From positions 558,001 to 622,000 of the forward strand of contig JAHRHY010000019.1 of the NCBI GenBank assembly GCA_019671135.1: 64,000 nucleotides of DNA, written 5' to 3'. This document shows, piece by piece, positions 10,447 to 23,175 of this stretch. The notes beneath the pieces were generated by a model. It worked only from the letters and a program-made list of their open reading frames with translations. It did no database searches and was not told the origin of the DNA. The DNA comes from Linnemannia hyalina (lineage: Eukaryota; Mortierellomycota; Mortierellomycetes; Mortierellales; Mortierellaceae). Each line of letters opens with the position of its first letter. Position 1 is the stretch's first letter. A program made the translations under genes and the position numbers.

Positions 10447-11221
10447 TATTGACCACTAAGAAAAGAGAGAAAAGTGACGAGGGTCGCTTGTTTTTTTGTT
10501 GTTGTTGTTATTGTTGTCGTTGTCGTTGTCATGATGAGAAGAAAAAATGAGTCTTTCGTGTGGTATTGTAGTGGTAGAGGGAACACTACAACTGCTGTAG
10601 CTCGCGCAATGGTCAAAGGACCATTTACCTCCAGAAAGTCACCGAGCCGAGATGAAGAAAATGAAAGTTAGCCTTCTGGCGGTAAGAATTCACGCGACGG
10701 ATAGGCAAACAGGACGCGTTTTGATTGAGACAAGCTGGACTGCGTGATCACTTGAACGCGAAACCTATGAGATAAACGCGTTTTTATCAATGATCAATAG
10801 TATGACGGTCAAGCATTGTCACTCACCTGGAAGGGGTGGCCTAAATACCCCCTCCTTCCTCCGCTTTCTTTCTTCTGCCTTGCTGTCTTCTTTCTTTGTC
10901 CCTTCTTTCCCCGCTCGTTACTCCTTACTAAGCCACAACCATACTCTCTTTTCTATCTTACTACCCCAGTTCTCTTACCCTCTCAGGTCCCGACCTCCGT
11001 GCGACTCGAAAGCCTTCCACTCCCACCCACACATCCAACATTCGAGTCGTCATGGAAGAAGACTTCCTCACCAACCAACCAACGCCCACAGTCATGACCA
11101 ATCCGTCCCACCACTTGCAACGCGTTCGGGACATGGAAGAGAGAGAGAAGAAACGGACGAGTAGACGAGTAGACGAGCAGGCAAGTGGATCGAATACTAG
11201 AGAACTTGTTTTCTAATAAAG
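10447..11221. repeat. Long direct repeat, copy B (downstream of the STAND gene)
   Basis: Same orientation as 3046-3552 and alignable by eye over most of its length. Compared with copy A it carries an extra segment (about 10820-11076) between gcattgt and accaac. This segment is CT-rich and promoter-like, and includes an ATG. The copy ends in ctaataaag, which contains a polyadenylation-like AATAAA. The two copies and the gene between them may mark a segmental duplication boundary or long terminal direct repeats of a mobile unit. Confidence 0.8.
11052..11216 (+). CDS. Small charged ORF (54 aa) inside repeat copy B
   Basis: ATG at 11052 follows about 230 bp of CT-rich, promoter-like sequence, and the frame ends in TAA directly overlapping an AATAAA signal. 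The peptide is hydrophilic with a basic/acidic helical middle (MEEREKKRTSRRVDEQ). The second half of the frame exists in copy A (from the atgaccaac at about 3420) but is shifted there by a small indel and lacks the promoter and first ATG. It may be a remnant of a longer gene or a real micro-gene. No family is recognised. Confidence 0.3.
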   Translation: MEEDFLTNQPTPTVMTNPSHHLQRVRDMEEREKKRTSRRVDEQASGSNTRELVF

Positions 11222-11507
11222 GACGTAGAGGAAACTGAAGTTTTGTAGTGATTGCTTGTAATAAACAATTTTATTGGACAGCAACTTGGTGCCTGCTCAC
11301 GCTCGGACCTAGACGTAAGAGCGCAGTTTTGATATGGGTGCGGGTCCCCGGCGCCTCTGTTTTTTTTATGAAAGTCCATTTTGCTCACCCCACCCTTCCT
11401 CCTCAACCACCACTTTTACTTACGTTCAAAATCCCAACTCCGCCAACTTTTCATTTTCATCGTAAAGCTCCACATCACCAATCTCCTCATCCTCCACTTT
11501 CGTCCCG

Positions 11508-11735
11508 ATGGTCAACAACTTTTGTCAGCATGACACCTGCTTCTCTCCTCAGCTTGGTCATCCTCAGAGTGTCTCAAGATCAGGGAACGAGAGTGGCAGC
11601 ATCAGCACAAGCAGAACCAACATTCAGCAGCCAAGTTCTCTGCTTAGGTGGCTACCCATCTCAACAGCTACAGTGACCACCACTATGACCCTGTCGTTCA
11701 TTCCAGTGCAGGCTATAAAAAAAGAAGAAATGTAA
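11508..11735 (+). CDS. Small hypothetical ORF (75 aa)
   Basis: ATG at 11508 is preceded by about 120 bp of CT-rich, leader-like sequence. The product is Ser/Thr/Gln-rich with no signal peptide, membrane segment or recognised motif, and ends Lys-Lys-Glu-Glu-Met. It could be the first exon of a gene whose remainder is lost, or a chance frame. Low confidence. Confidence 0.2.
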   Translation: MVNNFCQHDTCFSPQLGHPQSVSRSGNESGSISTSRTNIQQPSSLLRWLPISTATVTTTMTLSFIPVQAIKKEEM

Positions 11736-14700
11736 ATTGGTCTAACTGATACTCGCTGAGAAAAAAACATGAGTTTTATCCCCATCCCTTTGCTCGCCTG
11801 GCAATTCTCTTTTCAGGCACCATCAGCGGGCATTTTTTTTCCCTACTCACCCACTTCCCCACACAAAAAAAAAAGGAAAAAAAAGAGGGGAGTCATGCAA
11901 ATAACTTGTATTCCTTACTGGCTCCATTTGTGCTCAAGAGATTCGTTTTTCGTAAGGGGGTAACAACGTGAGCATATCCTTGAATTGCGACAAGAAACAG
12001 TCGAAAACCAGAACAAAAAAAAATCAGTTGACACTCCATCATCAAATATGATGTGTATCAAACAAAGCACACATGCCTCTCCTTTGTTTTCACAAGAGAA
12101 GAAACAAAAGAAGGGGGACGGGTTCTTTTCGAATGGGGGTGTGTGGGTGTTAAGTCTGGAAATAACGGGTCCCTACACGGGGCGACGTTTGTTGTTGTCG
12201 TTTTTTTTCTTTGTTCATGTTTCCTCAAATGGAAAAGAAAATGAAGAGAAGTAGGGGGGAGGAGGGGTCAGAGCGTTTCGCACGCACGGCATTCTCTTCT
12301 TCCAATTTTCACATTCACGCACACGCACCCAATGCACAATTTTTTTTTCTTTCAGGGGCACTACCCCTGACAATTTTCTTCATTTGTTTGTGAAATTGAC
12401 ATGAGGGGGCAAACACAACAATGCGCACAAACCACATTTTGGACAAGTGTTCCCTCTTGCTTTTCATAGTAGCGAAACGGATGTGAGAGAAAGGAGGACC
12501 ATATTGTTTTTCATCAGTTGACGCCTTCCTTTTTTTCATCTATGCTAACACAACGGCAACCAAAAATGAAAGTCGCATGGCATTTGGGCGCATCAAAATT
12601 CACAAACAACTGGGCAAAGAGAGGAGGAAATAAAAACAATGGGGGAAAGGAAGGGAGGGATGTACAAAACAACAAGGAAAAGATACATGGCCTGACTCTC
12701 AAAACCTATGCATGTCCAGCTCCTGTGAGTGTTGCACTAAGGGGGTGAGTGAAATGAGCTTGGTACGACGCAAACCTTGCCACGCGCGACCAAACTGCTC
12801 CTGTGGCATATCATGGTTATTTTAGGGGGAGTAGTTTTTTTTCTCACATCCACGTTATTGTACTGTACATGTACTCTTCATTTTCCTCTGCCTGCCTCTG
12901 GTGTAAAGGGTGAGAGATCAAAAGAGATGTGATAAAGACGGTGGAAAAGTACATGACGCGATAGACTTCGTAGGATAGTGGACGGACAGCATTTAGCAAA
13001 CGGGTACTGTAGTGGGCGTTTAGGATGAGTGAAAGCGAAAGTGAATATTTCGCCGATGCGCCCACCATTATTTTTCCGCTTACTCTCACTCCTCTGCCTT
13101 TCCGTGTTATGTTTTGTGAGTGGGTGGGTTTGGGCGTCATTTTGTATTTCCCCCCCTCCCCCTGTTCATCCACCTGCAGTACATCCGAAAGCTCTGTTCG
13201 AGAAAAAAAGATACTTTCAGTCTCGTACCTCATTGCATACAACAGTACGGCATAACTAAAACACAAAGATGCAAAGCTATCTGCTCAAAAGCTCATGGGA
13301 AGGGGGGGGGGAAGAAAGCCTGTCAAAACAAATGCTAGAAATCATGTCCGAATGGATCAATCTCCACCCTATCCGGCTCCAGAAGCAGAGCCAGGACGAA
13401 GACAGGCCTACGCACGCTCCAATGATCAATCATTTATCCAGCCTTTAGTCTGTTAACCGTCCAAGAACGTTCATCGTGTTTTTCTTCTTGAGGTGTCCGT
13501 GAGCAGCCATTATTTAAAGTGCTTGTGCTCACAAGTTTTATCAAAAGGAACGGAGGGAGGATCCAAAGGCATGTTCATGTTAGGTTTCAAGGACAACAAA
13601 ACCAAGGAAGACTGATGATCTAGACCATTGATTTAATTGTCCCTTGCTAAGGTAGCCTTTTTTTTTTCTCTCTTTGCTCTGGCTGACAAACCCAAACATA
13701 CTCTCTGTCTCTGAGGGTAGTACGGATAATGGTTCCGGCAACAAAGAAAAGCACAAACTGCTCAGAGAATTAGTGGAACTATGGCGAAGAGAGAAATTAA
13801 GGTGGAGGGAGGGAGGGGAACGACGAATTGGATCTTAGTCATTCACTTTCCAACTTGAGGGTTTTGCGGAGAAAGGTTGACAATGGGGTTGTGAAAATGG
13901 AGGAGGCGTGTGCCCCTCCTCTCCCCCCCTTTTTTTATTTGTTGTTGTTATCATGATGCCTTTTGTTTGTTTATTTTCATTTTTATTTTCCTTTCGCCTT
14001 GCATCCCTCGCATGCTCATTTGTTGACATGGACAGGGTGTGAGAAGAGAACTGTAGTTTGGCGAGAAAGAGAAAAGAAAGAGCCGTGCAAAAAAAGAAAA
14101 AAAAAAAAGGTAAAAAAAATCCGTTCGTTTTTTTTATTTTATTTTTTATTTTTTATTTGGCTGTTGATTCTGTAGGCGTTTGATGGTTTTGTGTGTAATT
14201 GTCTGGCTGGAGAAGCCATTTGCTCACAATTGTTGATACTTGTTTTTTGAGTTCTCTTTAGCGTTGTTCATTATGGTCATGCTAGCTCACTCACGTTCTT
14301 CCTTTGTCTCTTCGGAGAGCAGGGCGCCATCTTGTCAATGGCCAGAAAACAAACGAAAGAAAACAATCAACGCCCACGCCTGAATTCCTTTGGAGGTGTG
14401 AGTTCCTTGAAAGACAGCTCCAAAGAGGGATGTACTGTACTTTCAGGGGCAATGAGACAGCATGCGCTAGTCTCTTCAGTTGCTGGGACGGGGGTTGAAG
14501 AAGGAGGCAAAAAGTGAAAGAGATACTTGAGGGACGTGCAGTAAGGTCAACGAAGAGGAAGGTGGCAACGAGACGGGAAGAAATACAATGAAAGGAAGAC
14601 ATGTCCGATGACGAATATGAGACTGAAAAGAAAGATCCGACAAAAAAAAATTAACCGTTCACTATCGATGAAAAGATTCGGAAAGGGGAGGATGTATGGG

Positions 14701-15411
14701 AGGTGTGAATTGAGTGCATGCATGCAGACTGTCCCACTTTTTTTTTTCTTTTCTTCTAACCAACGAATTTGTCTCTGGATCTTTGTCTCCCTCCCCAAGA
14801 ATTATTTGCATTATTGGCAACATCGTCCACCGTGCATTGGGGTTTTTTCTCACACGATACGGATGTCTTCAAAAAGCAACAAAAAAACAACACTGAACTA
14901 AACTCATATGGTAAACATAACCTCCATCCGAGCCCACCCTCCACTTCCCTGCCAATTCATATTTGAATTAAAGCGAGGCAGAGCAAAAAGGCAGGCGTAG
15001 AAAACAGCATCATCAGTCAAAGAGTAAAGGGATAAAGAGCAATTAACACTCTTTCCTTCTTCTACAGCATCCGGCTCTCTGCATTTAGCATCGTACAATG
15101 TCCATGGTACCAAGGCAGAGTGTTTCCACGATCGAGGTTTGTACTCAAATGAAAAGTAAGCAAAGGGTAAGCAAACAGGGATAAAAACACAAGAGAAGGA
15201 ATACATACACACATACCAAAAACGTTCACTCTTCTGTCTATTCCATTGTCCGGTGCCTCCTTGTCTCTCGTGAGCAACAGAAACGTGGCTTTCCAATAGA
15301 GGCAACTCTAACGGTTTTTGATGTCCTTCACTAAATTGAATGGACTAAAGAAAAGAAGTGGGTACCCACACGGTTACAGTCATGGAACAGTGCTTGAGTG
15401 AAGGGATTAAA

Positions 15412-15448
15412 GTGAGGTGAGGTGAGGTGAGGTGGGTGGGTAGGTGAG
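15412..15448. repeat. GGTGA microsatellite
   Basis: Tandem ggtga units (about five) decaying to ggtgggtgggtaggtgag. Confidence 0.85.
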
Positions 15449-16310
15449 CACAACGACATACACAGGTGCGAAAAACCTTATTTCGAAAAGGGAAAGCATC
15501 ACAACAACTGAAGGACGCACGATTGCAACGGACATGAAGAGAGGGAAGTGTCAAAAAATGAGAGCAATCTTTGTTGGGAATGAACGCGCGGGAATTTACA
15601 GTACTTTTTTTTTATGGAAAGTGAAGGATGGTATAAGAAGAGAGAAGAAGGGCGAAACTAGACCAGTACAAAAGTGGAGGGGTTCGATGTGAACGAAAGA
15701 AACAAGTAGTGGCAAGGGAGCAAAAGCGTCATTGTGCTTGATTAGCTGGTTCGCCTTCATAAACATCCAACCTACTCGAAGCTAGCGGGGATAAAGAGAA
15801 AAAAGTTAGTGGCATAGCCTTTTTATTATCAGATGATCCGTCGTCATGACATTGGCTGGTGCCGCCAATCAAGAAAAGCGCCAGCTGGGTGGAGTAAGGG
15901 GGCAAGGAAATACATCTCACTGCCAATCTTGACCGTTAGTCAACAAGTCAAAAAAAAAACCGAACCCGCAGCCAGTTCGCCTCAATTGCCCAGTTGTCCG
16001 GTCAATTATTTGGCCGATGCGTAGCATGTGCACATAATTGCTGCTCTCTGGCAAAAAAAAACACTACAGCAAAAAGAAGACATGTCGTGTTAGATGAAGG
16101 AATAAGACATCACATCCAAGAGATGAACGAGAGCGAAGGATGAAAAGAGAGAGAGTAATTTAACTTGCATGCACCCTCATTGCCACGCGGTCGGTGAAAA
16201 CAACAATCGAGAGACTAGCGAGAGACAGAGAAGGGAAAGAGGGAGGGAGAGGAGGAAGAAGCGTACGCACGAGAGCACTGTTCGCCTTTTACTATCAAAC
16301 CAAAAAAAAA

Positions 16311-16352
16311 TAAACAAATAAACAAATAAACAAATAAACAAATAAACAAACA
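16311..16352. repeat. AAATAAAC microsatellite
   Basis: About five tandem copies of an 8-bp aaataaac-type unit. Confidence 0.9.
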
Positions 16353-16669
16353 ACAAAGAGGTAAAACAGACGTGAAGCAGGATTATGACTGACAGATGGT
16401 GGGAGGTGGAAATGGGGTGGAAAAATCTTTTCAAGATCGTCTCACGATCTTCAGGTACAAGATATACCAAACGATACATAGATGAGGTTTTACTACAACT
16501 GGGGCTTTCCAAATTGAGCGCACTGTCCACAATGACCATTAGATTTCATTATCCTCGAGTGAACTCACCACCACGGTGTTTATTCTTTCGTTTTTCATCT
16601 TTCTATCGGCATATTATTAAAGTAGAGAGAATGATTTGTGAATCATCCGGAGCGCTGGTTAGGAGAGAT

Positions 16670-16677
<8 letters not shown>

Positions 16678-16703
<26 letters not shown>
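16678..16703. repeat. (GA)n microsatellite
   Basis: Uninterrupted GA dinucleotide run of about 26 bp. Confidence 0.9.
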
Positions 16704-19507
16704 CAAGGGCAGAGAGCTCTACAGAAGAAAAAAGAATGCGCTCACCAATTCAGATCAATTCTCGATAGCAGTAGGAATGGTGGGCCATGATAGGACGAGA
16801 GTAGGAATAACTCGTTTGAACGAAGAAAATGAGCAAGAGCACTAAAGGGAATGATGTTTGACCTTCACTCTTTGTCGCCTTGGAGCAGGGGGTTAATACA
16901 TTTGATGGCACAGAAAATATTACCATCTAACACGGACAGCAGCAAAGAACAATAAAATAAAATAAAGGCGGGCGCCTCGTAAAGTGAACAGTCGTACTTC
17001 GGAACGGACGAACAACAAAGCTCATTGCTGTTGTAAACACGTCTCAACCATGTAACATCCGAAGGATGAAAAGGGGAGAAGTGGAGCACACACCATGCTT
17101 CGGAACTGTGCTTGGCACTAAAAAATGAAGAACAATGTGTTCTGACCTAATACTATGCATACTCTCCAATTGCTCAACAAACACCATGTCTTATTCTCAT
17201 TGCTCGTCCTTCTCCGACACGGGTAGTGTGCTGCTATTGAATGTGGGATCTGTCTGCCAATTGAGCATTCTAGAGATGATCATCCGTGTTGAATCGTCGC
17301 TCATGAAAACTAGGAACCAAGGAGTCGGAAATGTCAACCCTTTCTGTCTCCCAGCGAAAGGCGTTCTCTGATTAGCGTCACATGCACGAGAAAGAAAAAA
17401 GGAGTGATGGTCTACTCCCTACGCTTTCGAGCACTGACGACAGAAAAAGGGGGGATGAAGGAGTAGAGATCTTTTGTGTTTGTGTGTGTTTGCGTCCAGA
17501 TTAATGCAAACCAACACTGAATGACGACAACCCCTACATATGCGTGGAAAAGGAGATCAAGAAAAAAGCCAAAGTAAAAAGACAATGTGGTGAACGCGAG
17601 TATGGGTGTTGACACGAAGATCGTGAGAAAAAATGGATCTGTGCTGGGACCTACTCATTCCTGCAACACATGACAAACGACGCGCGCGTTTTGAGCAGGA
17701 AAGGACCCTTGGAAGAAGTTTTGGACCGAGGGATGGAGTTGTTACGCTTCATCCCTCGTTATGTGGTTTTGTGTGCGTGTGTGCGTGCAATCAGCTCGTT
17801 CCTTTTGGTGGTTCGTTCATTTACCCCCTCACAACATTTCCAAACAAAAAGGGTCTTGCTCATATGGCACACAAAGCACAATAAGGTAAAAAAAAACTTC
17901 CGTATAAAAGAAAAAAAAGGAGGTAAGAACGGTTGCATTGCGCTCACTCATAGAATGTAATAATGAAGAGAAAGAACGCATACTTATTGAATCCAAACGT
18001 ACATATGATATTTCTCCCTAGCAAAGGCATAACTATTGCGCATCGAGCAGCAAACAAGGCATACTCATCCGTGAAAAGTAGCATATTCGAGGTACTAGAC
18101 TGATAGCTCTAATTGGTTCTAATAGTGCGCAGAGAGTAGCGAGAAGATATCTGAGTCGATGATGATGTCGGTGTCCTTTGTTTTGGTGGTGGTGTGGTGC
18201 GTGGTCAACTCAGGGGCGCCATAGAGGGAAACAAAGAACCAGCACTGACACTTAATGTGTATTGAGCTATTCCAAAGAGACGATCCGTGGAGTGGTTTCA
18301 AACTCAAGGATTGTCTTGAGTTTGAGTCTGACCGCCGAGGAAATGATGACGAACCAATTGAATGGATATTGTCTTTGGTTAGATAATAAAAGGAAATAAG
18401 AGCAGAAAAAAAGGGGACGGGAAGGGGGAGCCATGCCGGGCACCCTTTTGAATAAAGGATTTGTATATATTATACATCAGGATGGATGGGCCATGTCCTG
18501 TTATCCATGCAGGTGCGTCGGTTGTGTTGATGTGATGTGGTCCATCTTATTTTACTTGAAATGCAATAGGCCTATCCATCCGTATCATCCAAGGGTACAG
18601 AGGAGAAGTATAAGCATGCCTCGAGAAAGAGGAGGGAAGGAGAAGCGAATGGAAGGGTGCACGAGCAGAGTTCATTCGATGAGAGAAGGATCGTTAATTC
18701 CTGCTCGAGATGGTCAATTCATTCGTTGGTTACTCAATACGAACTATAGGCATAGAATGAATTGAATGGTCAAAGATTGAATACTTGGATGAATGACACA
18801 CACCCTATCAGCCAGCACACAGTTGTTCTCGGTGAGGAGACGTAACGAGCCCTCTTTTTCCTTGCTTTCCCCAGCTCCTTCACGTTTCTTCGTCTTTGTC
18901 TTCGTCTCATTGTTTCTCTCATTTCATTCTGACGATTCTCTTTTTATTTCTGCTCTCGCCGTTTGTTTGTCTGTTTGTCATTATTATTTTTTCTTGGCTG
19001 CCTGTGCTCACACATCCACCCGCCCTCACCCACACCACGTTTTTTTTTTTTTTTTTTTTTTTCTTTTCTTTCTGTCTCTCACTCTTCCTCTCTTCCTCGG
19101 CCGAGCTTTCACATCACTACTCCCACTCACGCATACCTTCCACGACTCTCCCCCATACCGTCATTCATTCTCTCCTCATCTCCCAAAACAAAACACATCA
19201 CACATTCAGACATTCCCTGTTAAAGAAAAAAAAGCCTTCCTTTTATTCCCCTAGTCTCCTTCTCCCCCTTGTCCCGTGCACACACGCACATAAAATCAAT
19301 TTTTATATTTGCGCCCAAGACATAGAAAGAAAAAAAAAGAGCAACACCAGCCAGCCCCCCCCACTTTTCCCTCCTCATAAGCAACGACAAAAGCCAAGCC
19401 AGGTTTTTTTTTTCTATTTCAGCCAACCAGTGCACCACACCTTCTTCTCTTCTTCTCTTCCCTCTTTTCCCTCTCTTTGCTTCTCTCAACTTCTTTTTTT
19501 TTGCTGA

Positions 19508-19558
19508 CAATACACTACCCCCCTACCTACAATACACTACCCCCCTACCTACAATACA
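19508..19558. repeat. 22-bp tandem repeat in the C2H2 leader
   Basis: Two identical 22-bp units (caatacactaccccc...) and the start of a third. The units contain C runs and lie about 210 bp before the start codon. Confidence 0.9.
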
Positions 19559-19685
19559 CATTCTCATACATACACATACACGCACAGTCATCCCTCTTTT
19601 CAACACTTCAACACATACAATCAATCTTCATCCTCACCTATCTGACTGTGTGATCACCTTCCCTCCTAAACATCACACTACCTCG

Positions 19686-19712
19686 CATTCATTCATTCAT
19701 TCATTCATTCAT
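19686..19712. repeat. (CATT)n microsatellite
   Basis: Six to seven tandem cattcatt-type units upstream of the C2H2 gene start codon. Confidence 0.9.
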
Positions 19713-19767
19713 CTCCTCGTCACCTGATTCACTCCCTCTCCCTCTCTCTCCCTCTCTCCCTCTCTCC

Positions 19768-22700
19768 ATGGACATTCGAAGCATGCTCAACTCGGGCTCG
19801 GCCGCTGCCCAACAATTCAAGGAGCAGCAGCAGCAGGACCTGCAGCAGCCTCGGCGGCAACACAGCAGCAACGGCAACGGCGAGGAGATTGATCTCGATC
19901 TCGATATCGACCTTGACGACAACCCCGACGACGACGACAAGGAATCTGGCAGTTCCTCCGATGCCGAAGGCACTGTCTCAATCGATCGTCCCTACGAGTG
20001 TGTCTGGGTGGACTGCACAAAGTCATTCTCAAGACGATCTGATCTGGCAAGACACAGACGTATCCACACCGGTGAAAGGTAACCAAGTTTGTAAAGACAG
20101 AGCATATAACACGGCGCTTGGTTTAAAATCCTCCCCCGCTTGTGTATTATTCCCCCGATTTTTATTATTTTTTATTTTTCTTATGGGTTTACGAGGTACA
20201 AGGGGGTGAGTGGACACAACAACTGCAACGCAGCAGCACTCACCACCACCACTATCAACATCATCATAATCATCACCATCATTGTGCACGAATACCATCG
20301 AAAACCCATGAAGGAAACAGGGGCAAGAGAACGAGAGAGAGAGAGAGGGGAGAATGGGCCGCATAAAAATATATACACCCCCACCCTCCATCTTTCCTTG
20401 GCACGGTCATGCTTTTTTCCTCTTTCCTTCTACCCTTGTTCCGAAGGTCATCGACAAAAGAATGACGGGCAAAGAACAATGGTCATCAGCGAGACAGCGA
20501 AGAGGAGAAAGTTAAAGCGAGAGAAGTTGGCTATTGTGCATAATAAGGCATCACCCGCCGTCGCTGTCAAACGCAGCCTTTTATTCCTTGTTCCTCAAGA
20601 GTCCTCTGACCCCTATGAAGGTATTTTTTGGCCCCATGTTAACCCCTTTCCTCTCGTCTTCGTCATAGGCCATACCAATGTGAATGGGCTGGCTGTGGAA
20701 AGCAATTTATCCAACGCTCAGCCCTGACGGTGCACTACCGTACCCACACTGGCGAGCGCCCCCACGTCTGCGAATACGAGTCCTGCCAAAAATCCTTCAG
20801 CGATGTAAGTTATTGAGAGACAACAAAAGCACCTTCATCAAATCACCAAAGAGCGGGAATGGTTGTGATTCGTTTTCGTTTCAGGATAGACCAACAGTCC
20901 TCCACACGGGCATCCTCCTCCCCGCCTCGATCGCTCTTCAGTACGCCCTGACCATGGCCACTGCTCTGGCATCTTCAAATACCAACATTTTTGTCTTCAA
21001 TCAATCCACTCAACACCACCAACATATTTCACATGGAATCAAGAAACCACTGGTCAGATGTCCTCTTTCTTCAATGGATCCTGGAGTTAAACCACTGGAC
21101 AGGAGGGAAGAAAGAAAAGTCTCACAAGCGCCCATGCTTCAAAAGCTCAAGCCCCCCTGATTTTTTTTCTTGTGCACGCACGCACGCACGCCATACGCCA
21201 TACGCCAAAACACGACGTCGGGAAGAGCTTCGGACAAATCAACAACGGTTGGGTGGTGCGCACGCCCCGTGAGGATAACTAAAAATGACGAAGCATATTT
21301 CTCTGGGAAGGGTGGGTGCGTGCATACAAACGTGGATGGGACAACAACCACAACAACAACATAATAACAACAATAACAGCAAGAAATACGTCGAATGACA
21401 ACTCAAACTTATTTTCCTTATTCTATGCCCCAAACTAACCGTCTCTTACGTTACAGTCATCTTCTCTGGCTCGCCATCGTAGGACCCACACTGGCAAACG
21501 GCCTTATGTCTGCGAGAACCCAGGCTGCGGAAAGACTTTCACCCGACGCACAACCCTGACCCGTCATCAAAAGGGCCACGAGCCTGACCTCAAAACATTT
21601 ATCAGGTAAGGGGTTGCATGAGACGATCTCCTTCCTCAATGCGCAGTGCAGACAGTTGGATTACATACTTAAAAAAAGGCGTTGGTTGTTAACCTGTCCA
21701 ATGGTCTCCTATTCTATTTTCCTTCGAAATCACAAAAATAGCGACAACAGAGAGCAACTTGCGGCCGCAGGAATCCTTGTTGCTATCCCACAATCCCGCC
21801 CTCACTTGCAACGGTCACAGTCGCACTCTGTCTCCAACTCGTCGCCTCCCTCGCCCAGCCCCAACGGCCACTCTCACTCCCACTCTCACTCCCACTCTCA
21901 CTCTCACACCAATGGATATCTGCCACCCATGAACCAGGATCGTTTCGGGACATCACCCTTGGGCTCTCGCTCTGTCGGACCAGCATCGTCAAAGTACTTT
22001 GGAACCAGTTCTCCCGGCTCGATCCAGGGCGCATTCGGTCACTCGTCCTCATACCAGGGAGAAGAGTCGAACATTACCCGTCCTATGCACCATCACAGCC
22101 ACAGCCACAGCCACAGCTACAGTGGTGATCACGGAATGAACGGTCGTCAGCACTACCCCCCGGCTGGATCGGGTCATCAGCATTACAACTCGGACCATGG
22201 TCACCATGAAATGTCGTCATCGCTTCCTTCTCATTTCCACATGCATCAATCTCAGTCACGGCCTGTCCGGTGGGAGCCTCAGGGATCGAACGGTCACAGC
22301 CAGCACGGTCGTACAAACAGCCAGAGCCCGACAGCAGAGCCCACGGACGTTGCAATGTCTTCCTCCTTGCCTGCTGGATACGGTCAACCTGCCATGTCTT
22401 TTGCACACCACAGCGGGCCCAACAACGGATCGCCTTCTGGACCTCCTCCTCCCCACCCCCACCATCATCACCGTCAACAACACTCGCAGGATTATGGTCG
22501 GTCGTCACAGGGACCCTCGTCGCCCTCCATTAACGGCCACTTTAACTATGAGCACGGACGGTTTGCAGACAGTGAGAGATCGCACCACCAGCATTCGTTG
22601 TCGGGATCATTTTCACACTCGGGGTCGTCAAGAGGCAGCCCGGGACCTTACTCGCAGTCGTTCCCCACTCACTCGCACATGCAGTCACCTCAACAACCAC

Positions 22701-22897
22701 AGTCTCCACACATCAACGGTCACGGTAGCGGTCATCACCACTACTCCTCATCGCCTTCTTCGTCCTCACACTTTCAATCGCAGTCGTCCCCTTACCAAGG
22801 GTCGCCGTCTCATTACAGCAGTGGACACCATGCCTCGTCCTCGATGGACGACCGGCGGTTCCATTCTGCGCCCATCCCTGTCCGCAACCGCTCTTAG
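19768..22897 (+). CDS. C2H2 zinc-finger transcription factor (four fingers)
   Basis: Four exons that join in phase: 19768-20078, 20669-20804, 21457-21605 and 21742-22897 (583 aa). Donors are gtaacc, gtaagt and gtaagg; acceptors are all tag or cag. Exon 1 has a poly-Gln patch and an acidic Asp-rich stretch, then finger 1 (C-x4-C-x12-H-x3-H). Exon 2 carries finger 2 and the Cys half of finger 3; exon 3 completes finger 3 and carries finger 4. Linkers are the classic HTGERP/HTGKRP type, so the four fingers should bind DNA as one array in the nucleus. The finger tips ([32 protein letters not shown]) are informative for target prediction. The remaining 380 residues are His/Ser/Pro-rich, including a (SH)n tract, and probably serve as an activation or interaction region. 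The gene is convergent with the AN1-like gene. Confidence 0.88.
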
Positions 22898-23175
22898 TCA
22901 GCTGGCTGATCAATTGAGCCGCAGTGCACCATCGCCGTCTGTCATTCACTCTTTCTATTAAATACATAGCAACCATCGTAATATTCCCCCTTTCTCTTTA
23001 AAACAAAAAACCCGAACTCTTCTACTCCCTGTACAAACAATTTTACACATAAAAATAAAAAAACCAAAAAACAATTATTAGAAGCAACCATTCATTGATT
23101 GAAACAATTGATGATGTGTTTTCTTCAACAAGTAGAACCTTGTCAACGTTATCGTCAACCTAATAAGAAACGAAA

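Larger units (their letters stand above)
11736..18790. other. Gene-poor region, about 7 kb
   Basis: No protein, rRNA or tRNA gene could be supported on either strand. Open frames are short, low-complexity and lack codon structure. The stretch is rich in A and T homopolymer runs and microsatellites (15412-15448, 16311-16352, 16678-16703). It may be a distal regulatory region for the zinc-finger gene at 19768 or contain non-coding transcripts, but nothing in the sequence proves either. Confidence 0.6.
18791..19767 (+). promoter_or_regulatory. Long CT-rich promoter/5' UTR of the C2H2 gene
   Basis: Almost 1 kb of pyrimidine-rich sequence on the coding strand directly upstream of the ATG at 19768, with a T run at about 19040-19062, a 22-bp tandem repeat at 19508 and a CATT microsatellite at 19686. 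This is the longest CT-rich leader in the window, which is typical of regulated transcription-factor genes in such genomes. Ser/Phe-rich frames through it were rejected. Confidence 0.5.

Noticed and set aside
18793..19507. 150-200-codon frames upstream of the C2H2 gene
   Set aside because: They are translations of T/C-rich leader including a long T run (poly-Phe), and two frames are open at once, as expected from composition.
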